Positions 1-8,125 of a stretch of DNA of 61,527 nucleotides are shown here, one piece after another. How positions within the stretch are numbered: position 1 is the first letter of the stretch; each line of letters starts with the position of its first letter. Source of the stretch: Photorhabdus namnaonensis (GTDB taxonomy: Bacteria > Pseudomonadota > Gammaproteobacteria > Enterobacterales > Enterobacteriaceae); contig NZ_LOIC01000104.1 in NCBI RefSeq assembly GCF_001684335.1, positions 985-62,511 of the forward strand. The letters are read 5' to 3'. The notes beneath the pieces are model-generated. The model was not told the DNA's origin. It was given only the letters and a program-made list of their open reading frames with translations, and did not search any database. A program made the position numbers and the translations under genes.

Positions 1-1
1 G

Positions 2-1399
2 GCGGCGGCGAACCCGTCGTGGGTCGATGCTGATCAAAAGGTCAGCTTTGAGGAGCTGAGTCACAGTTATCGGGTCACCGGTGTGACGGTGGAAGTGGAT
101 AAAGACAAAGAACACTACAACAATGGCATTGACAGTTATACCTTCACGGCGACGGTGAAGGACGGGCACGGCAATCTGGTGGTGGGTAAACCGATCGACA
201 TTGACTGGCAGACAAATCCAACGGTTGACGGGTTAAAACTGACGAAACAGAACAATTCGGTGAGTAACGCGCAGGGACAGGTGACGGCGACCTTAACCAG
301 TACAGTGGTAGCGATTGATGTACAAGTGTCTGCAAAGACGGCTACTCAGCAGACGCCAATGAATGCAGATAAAAAAGTCAGTTTTATCAGCCCTGATGAG
401 CTTGCTTCTCTTACTGTTAGTCCAGATCACGTAACAGAAGGAGAAGGCGAGGGGCATACTTATACCTTTACTGCCACAGTAAAAGATTTTTCCGGGCAGG
501 CGAAAAGTGGTGTTGCGGTGGCTTGGAGTGCAACAAATAGTAAGGGAGTTACCATTACTGATAAAAACTTGGTTACTCAGGTAGTGGGTGATGGTAAAAC
601 AGATGATGATGGGAAAGCGCAATATCAGATATATAGCAAAAGTGGCGGGTTTGTTGCTGTTATGGTAACGGCCAAAGTGAATGATTCATCTGTTGGTTCT
701 AAGAATAAAATGGTAGAAATTAAGGCTAATGAGCAGGATGTTGCTAACTTCTTTATATTGGATTATCACTATAAAGATGGAGAATCGCTCGGGCGTTCAG
801 TACCAAAGGAAAGAATGAACTTTGGCTGGCAAGAAATGAAGTTTAAACCTGAGTATTTGCCTGGAAAATTACATATAGATGGTTATTCTGGAGTATATGA
901 TTCAAGTAATAAGAGCGTAGTTGATGTTGAGGCGTTACAAGGTGATTTTCAAGTTAAAAAAGCAGGAACGGCTACATTAACTACGACGTTTACACACCCA
1001 GAATCTGGTCGGTATTTAAAATATGTTATTCCCGATGTGAAAATTGACCACTTTGTAATTGTTGATTTTAACCCGACAGGGCCGGGGGTTGGTTACGCTT
1101 ACTCGAAGGATCGTATTGACACGATTCAACCTTTACCTAGTTGTACAAGAGGAAATAGGATAAAGGAGAGAGATCTTGGTAGTTCAATTGATTATCTGGT
1201 TAAGAATTTGAATTTGGATCTTATTCAAAAAGGTTTATTAGGAGATCCTCAGCATGAGCTAAATATTGTCGGAGTAACAATGGGAGGGTTGTATGTAGAA
1301 AGTAAAGAAAGTAAAGAAAGTAAAGAAAGTATTCAGGCTCATTTGTTGAATAAGCAAGATTCATACACAAAGGCTTATGTGGTTTTATGTGAGAAGTAG
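2..1399 (+). CDS. Invasin/intimin-like Big-1 domain adhesin, 3' part only
   Basis: The reading frame is open from the first complete codon of the window, so the gene starts upstream and only its C-terminal ~465 residues are present. Two Big-1 type Ig-like domains are visible, each with the hallmark YTFTATVKD strand and a DxxGxA turn, followed by an unassigned beta-rich segment. The last ~90 residues have one Cys near the start (LPSC) and one at the very end (VVLCEK). This recalls the disulfide-closed C-type-lectin-like tip of invasin and intimin; that fold is an inference. Family members usually carry an N-terminal outer-membrane beta-barrel, which would lie outside the window. The first ~350 bases are clearly GC-richer than the rest, suggesting a mosaic gene. 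Its last ~100 bases recur in every spacer of the array that follows. Confidence 0.8.
   Translation, partial: AAANPSWVDADQKVSFEELSHSYRVTGVTVEVDKDKEHYNNGIDSYTFTATVKDGHGNLVVGKPIDIDWQTNPTVDGLKLTKQNNSVSNAQGQVTATLTSTVVAIDVQVSAKTATQQTPMNADKKVSFISPDELASLTVSPDHVTEGEGEGHTYTFTATVKDFSGQAKSGVAVAWSATNSKGVTITDKNLVTQVVGDGKTDDDGKAQYQIYSKSGGFVAVMVTAKVNDSSVGSKNKMVEIKANEQDVANFFILDYHYKDGESLGRSVPKERMNFGWQEMKFKPEYLPGKLHIDGYSGVYDSSNKSVVDVEALQGDFQVKKAGTATLTTTFTHPESGRYLKYVIPDVKIDHFVIVDFNPTGPGVGYAYSKDRIDTIQPLPSCTRGNRIKERDLGSSIDYLVKNLNLDLIQKGLLGDPQHELNIVGVTMGGLYVESKESKESKESIQAHLLNKQDSYTKAYVVLCEK
1303..1330 (+). repeat. 9-bp tandem repeat in adhesin 3' end
   Basis: Three consecutive copies of a 9-bp unit (agtaaagaa) encode the tripeptide Ser-Lys-Glu three times. 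The unit length is a multiple of three, so changes in copy number keep the frame. Confidence 0.85.
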
Positions 1400-1479
1400 G
1401 GAGGGAATAATAGGTAGTAAGCATTATTGTGGAAGAGCATTATCTTGATAGAAAATTAGGCGTTTGTTACTTATTGGTG

Positions 1480-1935
1480 TTTAACTTTAATATATTGACA
1501 CTTACAGCAGATATTGTCTCGGGAATAACGGTTTTAGAAGCGTGCCCAGTTGTCATCACTGTGACTTATAGTGAGAACGTAGTCATGCTATCTTCTCGTT
1601 ATTTTAACAAATTCAGTCACTAATGAGCCACCACAGAGGTTTCTCGTACATTAGCTATAGCTAGAATTTTTAGTCACCAAGGCCATTTAGAACTTGGACA
1701 GTGAGGCAAAATCAATTATTTAATTGTTCACTGAAATCAATATAGATGATATTATTAATATAAGTGTTTACGCTGATGGTATTGTGTGATAGGAGTTAGA
1801 TTAAGTATTTATTACTATTGATACTCATAAATTAATCAGGGAAGATGCGAAAGTTAGAGTAAGTGTTATTCAGCTTGGTCAGGTGCTTTTTTGATATGTG
1901 GACTCATATGCTGATGGTTTCTGACTTAGTTTTTT
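1480..1935 (+). pseudogene. Decayed first copy of the ~500-aa array family
   Basis: Bases 1497-1570 encode the family's N-terminal block (LTADIVSGITVLEACPVVITVTY), but the conserved start segment (atgaggtttaat followed by ATG TCG) is missing. After about 1580 the sequence jumps to the C-terminal block: 1621-1935 align with the proline-rich junction, the CHLELEQQGKIN-type stretch, the YVNG strand and the LGQ-PFT segment, with many stops and frameshifts. An internal deletion of about 1 kb and loss of the start therefore inactivated it. The residues around 1680-1720 are closest to the copy at 11985-13487. Confidence 0.8.
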
Positions 1936-1974
1936 GAATATGGGGAGGAAGCACTGTATGTCATTTTATGATAT

Positions 1975-2110
1975 ATTTTGGATAGGGAATACATTGCTAT
2001 TACAGTAATGGCTAAAGTAAATAGTTTATTTATGTGACAAACAGGAAGGCGATAATAGGTAGTCAGCATCATTGTAGAAGAACATTATTTTAATAGAAAT
2101 TAGGTGTTTG
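1975..2110 (+). pseudogene. Adhesin 3'-end remnant in spacer
   Basis: The stretch reads like the adhesin gene: an attacagtaatggctaaagt block matches its Big-1 segment near 660-690. It is followed directly by tttatgtga...aggaagg and ggtagt-agcat, which match the adhesin stop codon and 3' flank at 1385-1420. It is a fused, internally deleted relic without an open frame. Confidence 0.65.
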
Positions 2111-2147
2111 TTACTTGTTGGTGTTTAACTTTAATATGAGGTTTAAT

Positions 2148-3644
2148 ATGTCGACACTTACAGCAGATATAATTTCAGGAATAACGGTTTTAGAGGAGTG
2201 CCCGGTTGTTATCACGGTGACTTATTCAGGCGATGATACTCACAAAGTAACGGATTCGACTGACATAGCGTACGATAACCCGAAAAATACCAGTTTTGAT
2301 GAGATCCCTCGTATTTCAAGAGATGTTGAGAAAAATACCTGTACTGCGAAATTTGTTGTTACTGCTAATTCCGGAGCCAATGATTTCACCATAACATTTT
2401 CAATGGATAAGGCTACGGACCCCGATGCTAAATTGGAAATTGCATTTCATCCTATTGATAAAAATGGTTTTTCATATGCAGCATTTGAACCTATCATTAT
2501 TGGCGATTCGTTGATAAAAGATTTATCTCCGGCAGCGGATAATGAGAAACCTTCACCATTCAATGGTAGCCTGCTTATTAATCTCTATGCGTTGAGTAAA
2601 ACAAATGATCCGTTACCTTATTTTCAAATTCCTCTGGTAACGGATAAGCCAGTGCGTATTTTTGGGTATGATGGAAAACAAATTACGGCAGAAATATTGC
2701 CTTTTGTTCGGGGATTCAATAGAAGTAAATATTATATTAATACGAATGAAAACGGTTTTGTTGCTTTAAGGGTTTTCCCCAGTCAGAAAGATAAGAGTAA
2801 CTATACGGTTGATATGTTTACGGAATTATCTGATTTTTCAAAGAGATCTTCATCAAATATTCTGTTTATTACAAAAGACATTAATTCAACGTTGGCAACG
2901 CCAGATATTGAAGAGCTGAATGGTGATAAATTAATGCCATCAACAGGAGATAGCAGTACAAACTTTCATGTGATTATTCCATTTTATGAAAGTGCTAAAC
3001 TGAGAGATAGAATTTTCTTAATGATTAGAGAAGATAATAATGAAACGCCAAGTGCGTCTGCTGTCATTACTGATCTGAATCAGTTGAATAATCCGTTTAT
3101 TTTAGTTCCATATGCCAGTGTTCCAAATATTGGTGGTAATGAGTTGTACTATTATATGGCTGATACAACGGGAAATATAACTATGTCATCTGTCCTCTAT
3201 TTTGATTTAACGAGGTCAGTACCAAATGTACCACCAGAGGTTCAGCGTATATTAGCGAGACCTAGAATTTTTAATCATAGACGACAGGAGGAATTTTGGT
3301 GGCCAGCAAAGATTAATCTTGACGGTATCTTAGGAGGGGGGTTGGATGCCCATATTGCTGTGGGTAAAAACAGTGGAATAGAGGTAAATAATGTCATTAA
3401 TGTACGTATTTACGTCAATGGTATTGTAAATGAGAATCCATTTTCGAAACTTTATGTTGTTAATCCTCATACGGTAACTGCCGAAGAAGTAGCGGCAGGA
3501 GAGACTATTATTCCGCTTGGTCAGTCGCCTTTTAGTAATATAGACTCACACCGTGATGGTACGCCAGGCTCGGTTTATATCACTTACAGTGTAGGCCGAA
3601 AAGAATCTAAGGTTTGGCTTGGATACATTGATACTGTTCCGTAG
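2148..3644 (+). CDS. Array paralogue 1, ~500-aa beta-rich protein of unknown function
   Basis: A 498-residue protein starting MSTLTADIISG. The ATG at 2148 is chosen because GAGG lies six bases upstream; the in-frame ATG twelve bases earlier overlaps that site. No signal peptide or membrane segment is visible. The N-terminal ~140 residues carry the family hallmark VLEECPVVITVTYSGD. The middle has a DxNGFVALRVFP turn like those in Ig-like bacterial repeats. Two related beta-sandwich-like modules follow: one with IPFYES..DRIFLMIRED and NELYYYMADTTGN, the other with GGGLDAHIAVG and VYITYSVG. I do not recognise a named family or enzymatic motif. It ends at IDTVP, five residues shorter than copy 2, because of a tail duplication (see 3640-3755). 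Confidence 0.85.
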   Translation: MSTLTADIISGITVLEECPVVITVTYSGDDTHKVTDSTDIAYDNPKNTSFDEIPRISRDVEKNTCTAKFVVTANSGANDFTITFSMDKATDPDAKLEIAFHPIDKNGFSYAAFEPIIIGDSLIKDLSPAADNEKPSPFNGSLLINLYALSKTNDPLPYFQIPLVTDKPVRIFGYDGKQITAEILPFVRGFNRSKYYINTNENGFVALRVFPSQKDKSNYTVDMFTELSDFSKRSSSNILFITKDINSTLATPDIEELNGDKLMPSTGDSSTNFHVIIPFYESAKLRDRIFLMIREDNNETPSASAVITDLNQLNNPFILVPYASVPNIGGNELYYYMADTTGNITMSSVLYFDLTRSVPNVPPEVQRILARPRIFNHRRQEEFWWPAKINLDGILGGGLDAHIAVGKNSGIEVNNVINVRIYVNGIVNENPFSKLYVVNPHTVTAEEVAAGETIIPLGQSPFSNIDSHRDGTPGSVYITYSVGRKESKVWLGYIDTVP

Positions 3645-3755
3645 ACTCATGTTGTGATGATACGCTAGGCTCAGTTTATATTACTTACAGTGTAGATCAA
3701 AAGGAATCTAATATTTGGTTTGGATACATTGGTTGGACAATAAATTTAATCAATT
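3640..3755 (+). repeat. Duplicated 3' tail of array copy 1
   Basis: Immediately after the TAG stop the last ~110 bases of the gene recur (gactca...gatgatacgctaggctcagtttat... to ttggacaataaattta) in a non-coding frame. The second tail leads into the same aataaatttaa trailer that follows the stop of other copies. The duplication therefore supplied a new, earlier stop codon. Copy 3 has the same arrangement with the same junction. Confidence 0.75.
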
Positions 3756-3774
3756 GAGCTTTTACCTGTTTATT

Positions 3775-3796
3775 GGAAAATGCGTAAGCATTTTCC
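3775..3796 (+). terminator. Hairpin after array copy 1
   Basis: A perfect 9-bp stem (ggaaaatgc / gcattttcc) with a gtaa loop, followed by a short T-rich run. Related hairpins sit at the same place after copies 3, 4 and 5. The stem is AT-rich, so terminator function is only probable. Confidence 0.45.
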
Positions 3797-3888
3797 GTTT
3801 TCCCAGACATATTTCTTATTGATGAACTGGCGATTTCTTTATTACTGAGCTATAATATTTTCTTAAGCATCTTTATTTTCAACCAGTG

Positions 3889-4095
3889 AATCATGGAATT
3901 AATGGGGGTAGTATGAATAATACCCAGCATGTTGAAAAGTTATTTAATAACTACCGGAATCTTAACTTGTAACTATATAGGGTATACTTGGATATAAAGC
4001 CTATATTATGAGTGGTGGTTACGTTAACGGCTAAAGTAAATAATTTATTTATGTGACAAATAGGAAGGAGATAATAGGTAGTAAGCATCATTGTG
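3889..4095 (+). pseudogene. Spacer 1: relics of the 228-aa gene and of the adhesin 3' end
   Basis: 3889-4014 align with the start of the intact gene at 15202: same aatcatggagttaatgg leader, an ATGAATAA start, a gaaaagt.atttaa.aattacc block and a gtaactatatagggtata block matching its ...AVYG-like strand. From about 4017 it runs into gttaacggctaaagtaaat...tttatgtgac, which matches the adhesin 3' end. Both parts are stop-laden. The surrounding spacer (3645-4166) has no other gene. Confidence 0.7.
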
Positions 4096-4166
4096 GAAGA
4101 GCATTATTTTGATAGAAATTAGGTGTTTGTTACTTGTTGGTGTTTAACTTTAATATGAGGTTTAAT

Positions 4167-5672
4167 ATGTCGACACTTAAAGCAGATATAATTTCAGGAA
4201 TAACGGTTTTAGAGGAGTGCCCAGTTGTTATCACGGTGACTTATTCAGGTGATGATACTCATAAAGTAACGGAATCGACAGACATAGTGTACAATAACTC
4301 GGAAAATACCCGTTTTGATGAGATCCCTCGTATTTCAAGAGATATCGAGAATAATACCTGTACTGCAAAATTTGTTGTTACTGCTGCTTCTGGAGCTGGT
4401 GATTTCACCATAACATTTTTAATGGATAAGGCTACGGACCCTGATGTTAAATTGGAGAGAGCATTTCATGCTATTGATAAAAATGGTTTTTCACATGCAG
4501 CGTTTGAACCTATCATTATTGGCGATTCGTTGATAAAAGACTTATCTCCGGCAGCGGATAATGAGAAACCTTCTGAATTTAATGGCTGCCTGCTTATTAA
4601 TCTATATGCGTTGAGTAAAACAAATGATCTGTTACCCTATTTTCAAATTCCTCTGGTAACGGATAAGTCAGTGCGTATTTTTGGATATGATGGAAAACAA
4701 ATTACGGCAGAAATATTGCCTTTTGTTCGAGGGTTCAATAGAAATAGATACTATATTAATACGGATAAAAACGGTTTTGTTGCTTTAAGGGTTTTCCCCA
4801 GTCAGAAAGAGAAGAGTAGCTATGCGGTTGATATGTTCACAGAATTGCCGGATTTCTCAAAGAGATCTTTATCAAATATTCTGTTTATTACAGAAGACAT
4901 TGTTCCAACGCTGGCAACGCCAGATATTGAAGAACTGAATGGTAATAAATTAGCACCATCGGTAGGGAGTAGCAGTACAGGTTTTCATGTGAGTATCCCA
5001 TATTATGAAGGTGTTAGACTGCAAGATAGAATTTTCTTAATGATCAGAGAAGATAATTACGAAACGCCAAGTGTATCTGCTGTCATTACTGATTTGCATC
5101 AGTTGAATAATCCATTTATTTTAGTTCCATATGCCAGCGTTCCAAATATTGGCGGTAATGAATTATATTATTATAAGGCTGATGCAACGGGAAATATAAC
5201 TATGTCATCTGCCCTCTATTTTAATTTAACGAGGTCAGCGCCAAATGTACCACCAGAGATTAATCGTACATTAGCTGCACCCATAATTTTTAGTCATATG
5301 CTACAGTTGGATTTTGGCTGGCCAGCGAGGATCAATCTTGAAGATATCTTAGGAGGAGGGTTGGATGCCCATATTGCTGTGGGTCAAGACAATGGAATAG
5401 AGGTAAATGATGTCATTAATGTACGTATTTATGTTAATGGTATTGTCAATGAGAATCCATTTTCGAAACTTTATTCTGTTAAGCCTTATACGGTAACTGC
5501 TGACGAAGTGGCGGCTGGAGAGGCTATTATTCCGCTTGGTCAGGCACCTTTTACTAATGTGAACTCGTATCGTGATGGTAGGCCAGGTTCGGTTTATATC
5601 ACTTATAGCGTAGGTCAAAAAGAATCTAAGATTTGGTTTGGATACATTGATACTGTTCCACCTGGACAATAA
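4167..5672 (+). CDS. Array paralogue 2, ~500-aa beta-rich protein of unknown function
   Basis: A 501-residue copy, very close to copy 1 through most of its length (for example identical stretches around the IIIGDSLIKDLSPAADNEKPS block), and ending with the fuller tail DTVPPGQ. Start chosen by the same GAGG site six bases upstream. No signal peptide, transmembrane segment or catalytic motif is seen. Several substitutions fall in predicted loops, for example CLLINLYALSKTNDLL where copy 1 has SLLINLYALSKTNDPL. Its close match to copy 1 suggests a recent duplication of the unit. Confidence 0.85.
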   Translation: MSTLKADIISGITVLEECPVVITVTYSGDDTHKVTESTDIVYNNSENTRFDEIPRISRDIENNTCTAKFVVTAASGAGDFTITFLMDKATDPDVKLERAFHAIDKNGFSHAAFEPIIIGDSLIKDLSPAADNEKPSEFNGCLLINLYALSKTNDLLPYFQIPLVTDKSVRIFGYDGKQITAEILPFVRGFNRNRYYINTDKNGFVALRVFPSQKEKSSYAVDMFTELPDFSKRSLSNILFITEDIVPTLATPDIEELNGNKLAPSVGSSSTGFHVSIPYYEGVRLQDRIFLMIREDNYETPSVSAVITDLHQLNNPFILVPYASVPNIGGNELYYYKADATGNITMSSALYFNLTRSAPNVPPEINRTLAAPIIFSHMLQLDFGWPARINLEDILGGGLDAHIAVGQDNGIEVNDVINVRIYVNGIVNENPFSKLYSVKPYTVTADEVAAGEAIIPLGQAPFTNVNSYRDGRPGSVYITYSVGQKESKIWFGYIDTVPPGQ

Positions 5673-5770
5673 ATTTAACTGATTGAGCTTTTTCTTATTT
5701 GTGAACTGGCGATTTCTTTATTGCATACTATAATGTTTTATTAATCGTTGTTATTTTATTTTCAACCAAG

Positions 5771-6005
5771 GAATCATGGAGCTAATGGTGACAGTATGAA
5801 TAATGGTCAACATGGTGAAAAGTGATTTAACAATTACCGTAATTTTAACCCCAGATATATTGTAACTATATAGGGTATATTTGGATATAAAGCTTATGTT
5901 TCGAGTAGAGATTTATTGTTATTACATTAACGGCTAAAGTAAATAATTTATTTATGTGACAAACAGGAAGGAGGTAATAGATAGTAAGCATCGTTGTATA
6001 AACGC
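5771..6005 (+). pseudogene. Spacer 2: relics of the 228-aa gene and adhesin 3' end
   Basis: Same structure as spacer 1: a truncated start of the 228-aa gene (5771-5911, in-frame stop after MNNGQHGEK) joined to an adhesin Big-1/3'-end relic (5912-6005). Bases 5792-6015 are identical by eye to 7847-8070 in spacer 3, a 224-bp perfect repeat. Confidence 0.75.
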
Positions 6006-6070
6006 ATTATTTTGACAGAAAATTAAGTGTTTGTTACTGATTGGTGTTTAACTTTAATATGAGGTCTAAT

Positions 6071-7567
6071 ATGTCGACACTTACAACAGATATCGTTTCA
6101 GGAATAACGGTTTTAGAGGAGTGTCCAGTTGTTATCACTGTGACTTATTCAGGCGATGATACTCATAAAGTAACGGAAACGACTGATATAGTGTATAGTA
6201 CCCCAGAAAATATCCGTTTTGATAAGACTCCTCGTATTTCAAGAGATATAGAAAATAATACTTGCGCTGCGAAATTTGTTGTTACTGCTAATTCTGGTGC
6301 CAATGATTTCACCATAACATTTTCAATGGATAAGGTTACGGACACCGATGCTAAATTGGAGAGAGTATTTCATTTTATTGATAAGAATGATTTTTCACAT
6401 GCAGCATTTGAACCCATAATCATTGGTGATTCGTTGATAAAAGACTTATCTCCGGCAAAAGATAATGAGGAGCCTTCTGAGTTTAATGGCAGCCTCCTTA
6501 TTAATCTATATGCGTTGAGTAAAACGAATGAGCCGTTACCCTATTTTCAAATTCCTCTGGTAACAGATAGGATAGTGCGTATTTTTGGGTATGATGGAGA
6601 ACAAATTACGGAAGAAATATCTCCTTTTATTCGAAAATTAAGTATTAATAAATATTATATTAATACAGATAAAAACGGTTTTGTTGCTTTAAGGGTTTTC
6701 CCCAGTCAGAAAGGGAAGGGGAACTATGCGGTTGATATGTTCACAGAATTGCCGGATTTTTCAAAGAAATCTTCATCAAATATTCTGTTTATTACAAAAG
6801 ACATTGCTCCGACGCTTATAACGCCAGATATTGAAGAGCTAAATGGTGATAAATTAACGCCATTAGTAGGAAATAGCAGCACAGGTTTTCATGTGAGTAT
6901 CCCATTTTATAAAGGTGCTGGACCGAAAGACACAGTTTTCTTAATGCTCAGAGAGGATAATGACGAAACGCCAAGTGCGTCTGCCGTAATTACTGATCTG
7001 AATCAGTTGAATAATCCGTTTATTTTAGTTCCATATGCCAGTGTTCCAAATATTGGTGGTAATGAGTTATACTATTATATAGCTGATACAACGGGAAATA
7101 TAGCTATGTCATCTGCCCTCTATTTTAATCTAACGAGGTCAGCACCAAATGTACCACCAGAGATTAAGCGTACATTAGCTGCACCTAGAATTTTTAGTCA
7201 TATACTACAGTTGGAATTCGGCTGGCCAGCTTGGATCAATCTTAACGATATATTAGGCGGAGGATTAGATGCCTATATTGCTGTGGATAAAAAAAGTGGA
7301 ATAGAGGTAAATAATATTATCAATATACGTGTTTATGTTAATGGTATTATAAATGATAATCCATCTTCGAAACTTTATTCTGTTGAACCTCATACGGTAA
7401 CTGCCGAAGAAGTGGCGGTTGGAGAGACTATTATTCCGCTTGGTCAGGCGCCTTTTACTAATATAGACTCATATCGTGATGGTACGCCAGGCTCAGTTTA
7501 TATCACTTACAGCGTAGGCAGAAAAGAATCTAAGATTTGGTTTGGATACATTGATACTGTTCCGTAG
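6071..7567 (+). CDS. Array paralogue 3, ~500-aa beta-rich protein of unknown function
   Basis: A 498-residue copy beginning MSTLTTDIVSG, with GAGGTCTAAT directly upstream of the ATG. It has the same module order as copy 1. Distinctive local differences include IRKLSINKYYIN where copies 1 and 2 have VRGFNR-type loops, and KGAGPKDTVFLML in the third module. It ends at IDTVP with the same premature TAG and duplicated tail as copy 1, although copies 1 and 3 are not each other's nearest neighbours elsewhere. That points to recombination between copies. Confidence 0.85.
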   Translation: MSTLTTDIVSGITVLEECPVVITVTYSGDDTHKVTETTDIVYSTPENIRFDKTPRISRDIENNTCAAKFVVTANSGANDFTITFSMDKVTDTDAKLERVFHFIDKNDFSHAAFEPIIIGDSLIKDLSPAKDNEEPSEFNGSLLINLYALSKTNEPLPYFQIPLVTDRIVRIFGYDGEQITEEISPFIRKLSINKYYINTDKNGFVALRVFPSQKGKGNYAVDMFTELPDFSKKSSSNILFITKDIAPTLITPDIEELNGDKLTPLVGNSSTGFHVSIPFYKGAGPKDTVFLMLREDNDETPSASAVITDLNQLNNPFILVPYASVPNIGGNELYYYIADTTGNIAMSSALYFNLTRSAPNVPPEIKRTLAAPRIFSHILQLEFGWPAWINLNDILGGGLDAYIAVDKKSGIEVNNIINIRVYVNGIINDNPSSKLYSVEPHTVTAEEVAVGETIIPLGQAPFTNIDSYRDGTPGSVYITYSVGRKESKIWFGYIDTVP

Positions 7568-7677
7568 ACTCATATCGTGGTGATGTGCCAAGCTTAGTTT
7601 ATATTATTTACAGTGTAGGTCAAAAGGAATCTAAGATCTGGTTTGGACATATTGATATTGTTCCACCTGGACAATAG
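7562..7677 (+). repeat. Duplicated 3' tail of array copy 3
   Basis: As after copy 1, the final ~110 coding bases are repeated downstream of the stop (gactcatatcgtggtgatg... to ccacctggacaatag). The second tail keeps the longer ...PPGQ-like ending that copies 2 and 5 still use. The junction (gttccgtagactcat) is identical to that after copy 1. Confidence 0.75.
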
Positions 7678-7708
7678 ATTTGGTTGATTGAGCTTTTACC
7701 TGTTTATT

Positions 7709-7730
7709 GGGAAATGCGTAAACATTTTCC
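7709..7730 (+). terminator. Hairpin after array copy 3
   Basis: An imperfect version of the hairpin at 3775-3796 (gggaaatgc gtaa acattttcc) followed by attttgcc. Probable weak terminator or relic. Confidence 0.35.
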
Positions 7731-7826
7731 ATTTTGCCGAACATATTTCTTATTTGTGAACTGGCGATTTCTTTATTACCGAGCTATAATGTTTTATTAG
7801 GCGTTGTCATTTTATCTTCAACAATA

Positions 7827-8060
7827 AATCATGGAACTAATGGTGGCAGTATGAATAATGGTCAACATGGTGAAAAGTGATTTAACAATTACCGTAATTT
7901 TAACCCCAGATATATTGTAACTATATAGGGTATATTTGGATATAAAGCTTATGTTTCGAGTAGAGATTTATTGTTATTACATTAACGGCTAAAGTAAATA
8001 ATTTATTTATGTGACAAACAGGAAGGAGGTAATAGATAGTAAGCATCGTTGTATAAACGC
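7827..8060 (+). pseudogene. Spacer 3: relics of the 228-aa gene and adhesin 3' end
   Basis: Virtually the same as spacer 2 (perfect identity over 7847-8070) with the same truncated MNNGQHGEK start and stop and the same adhesin-derived trailer. No intact gene lies between 7568 and 8125. Confidence 0.75.
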
Positions 8061-8125
8061 ATTATTTTGATAGAAAATTAAATGTTTGTTACTTATAGGT
8101 GTTTAACTTTAATATGAGGTTTAAT

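Noticed and set aside
1975-2110. A new small gene in each array spacer
   Set aside because: Spacer sequences align to parts of the adhesin and the 228-aa gene and contain stops; no conserved open frame exists.
2115-2147. Upstream TTG or ATG starts for the array genes
   Set aside because: The segment overlaps the GAGG that serves the ATG TCG start and contains no ribosome site of its own. The same holds for all seven copies.
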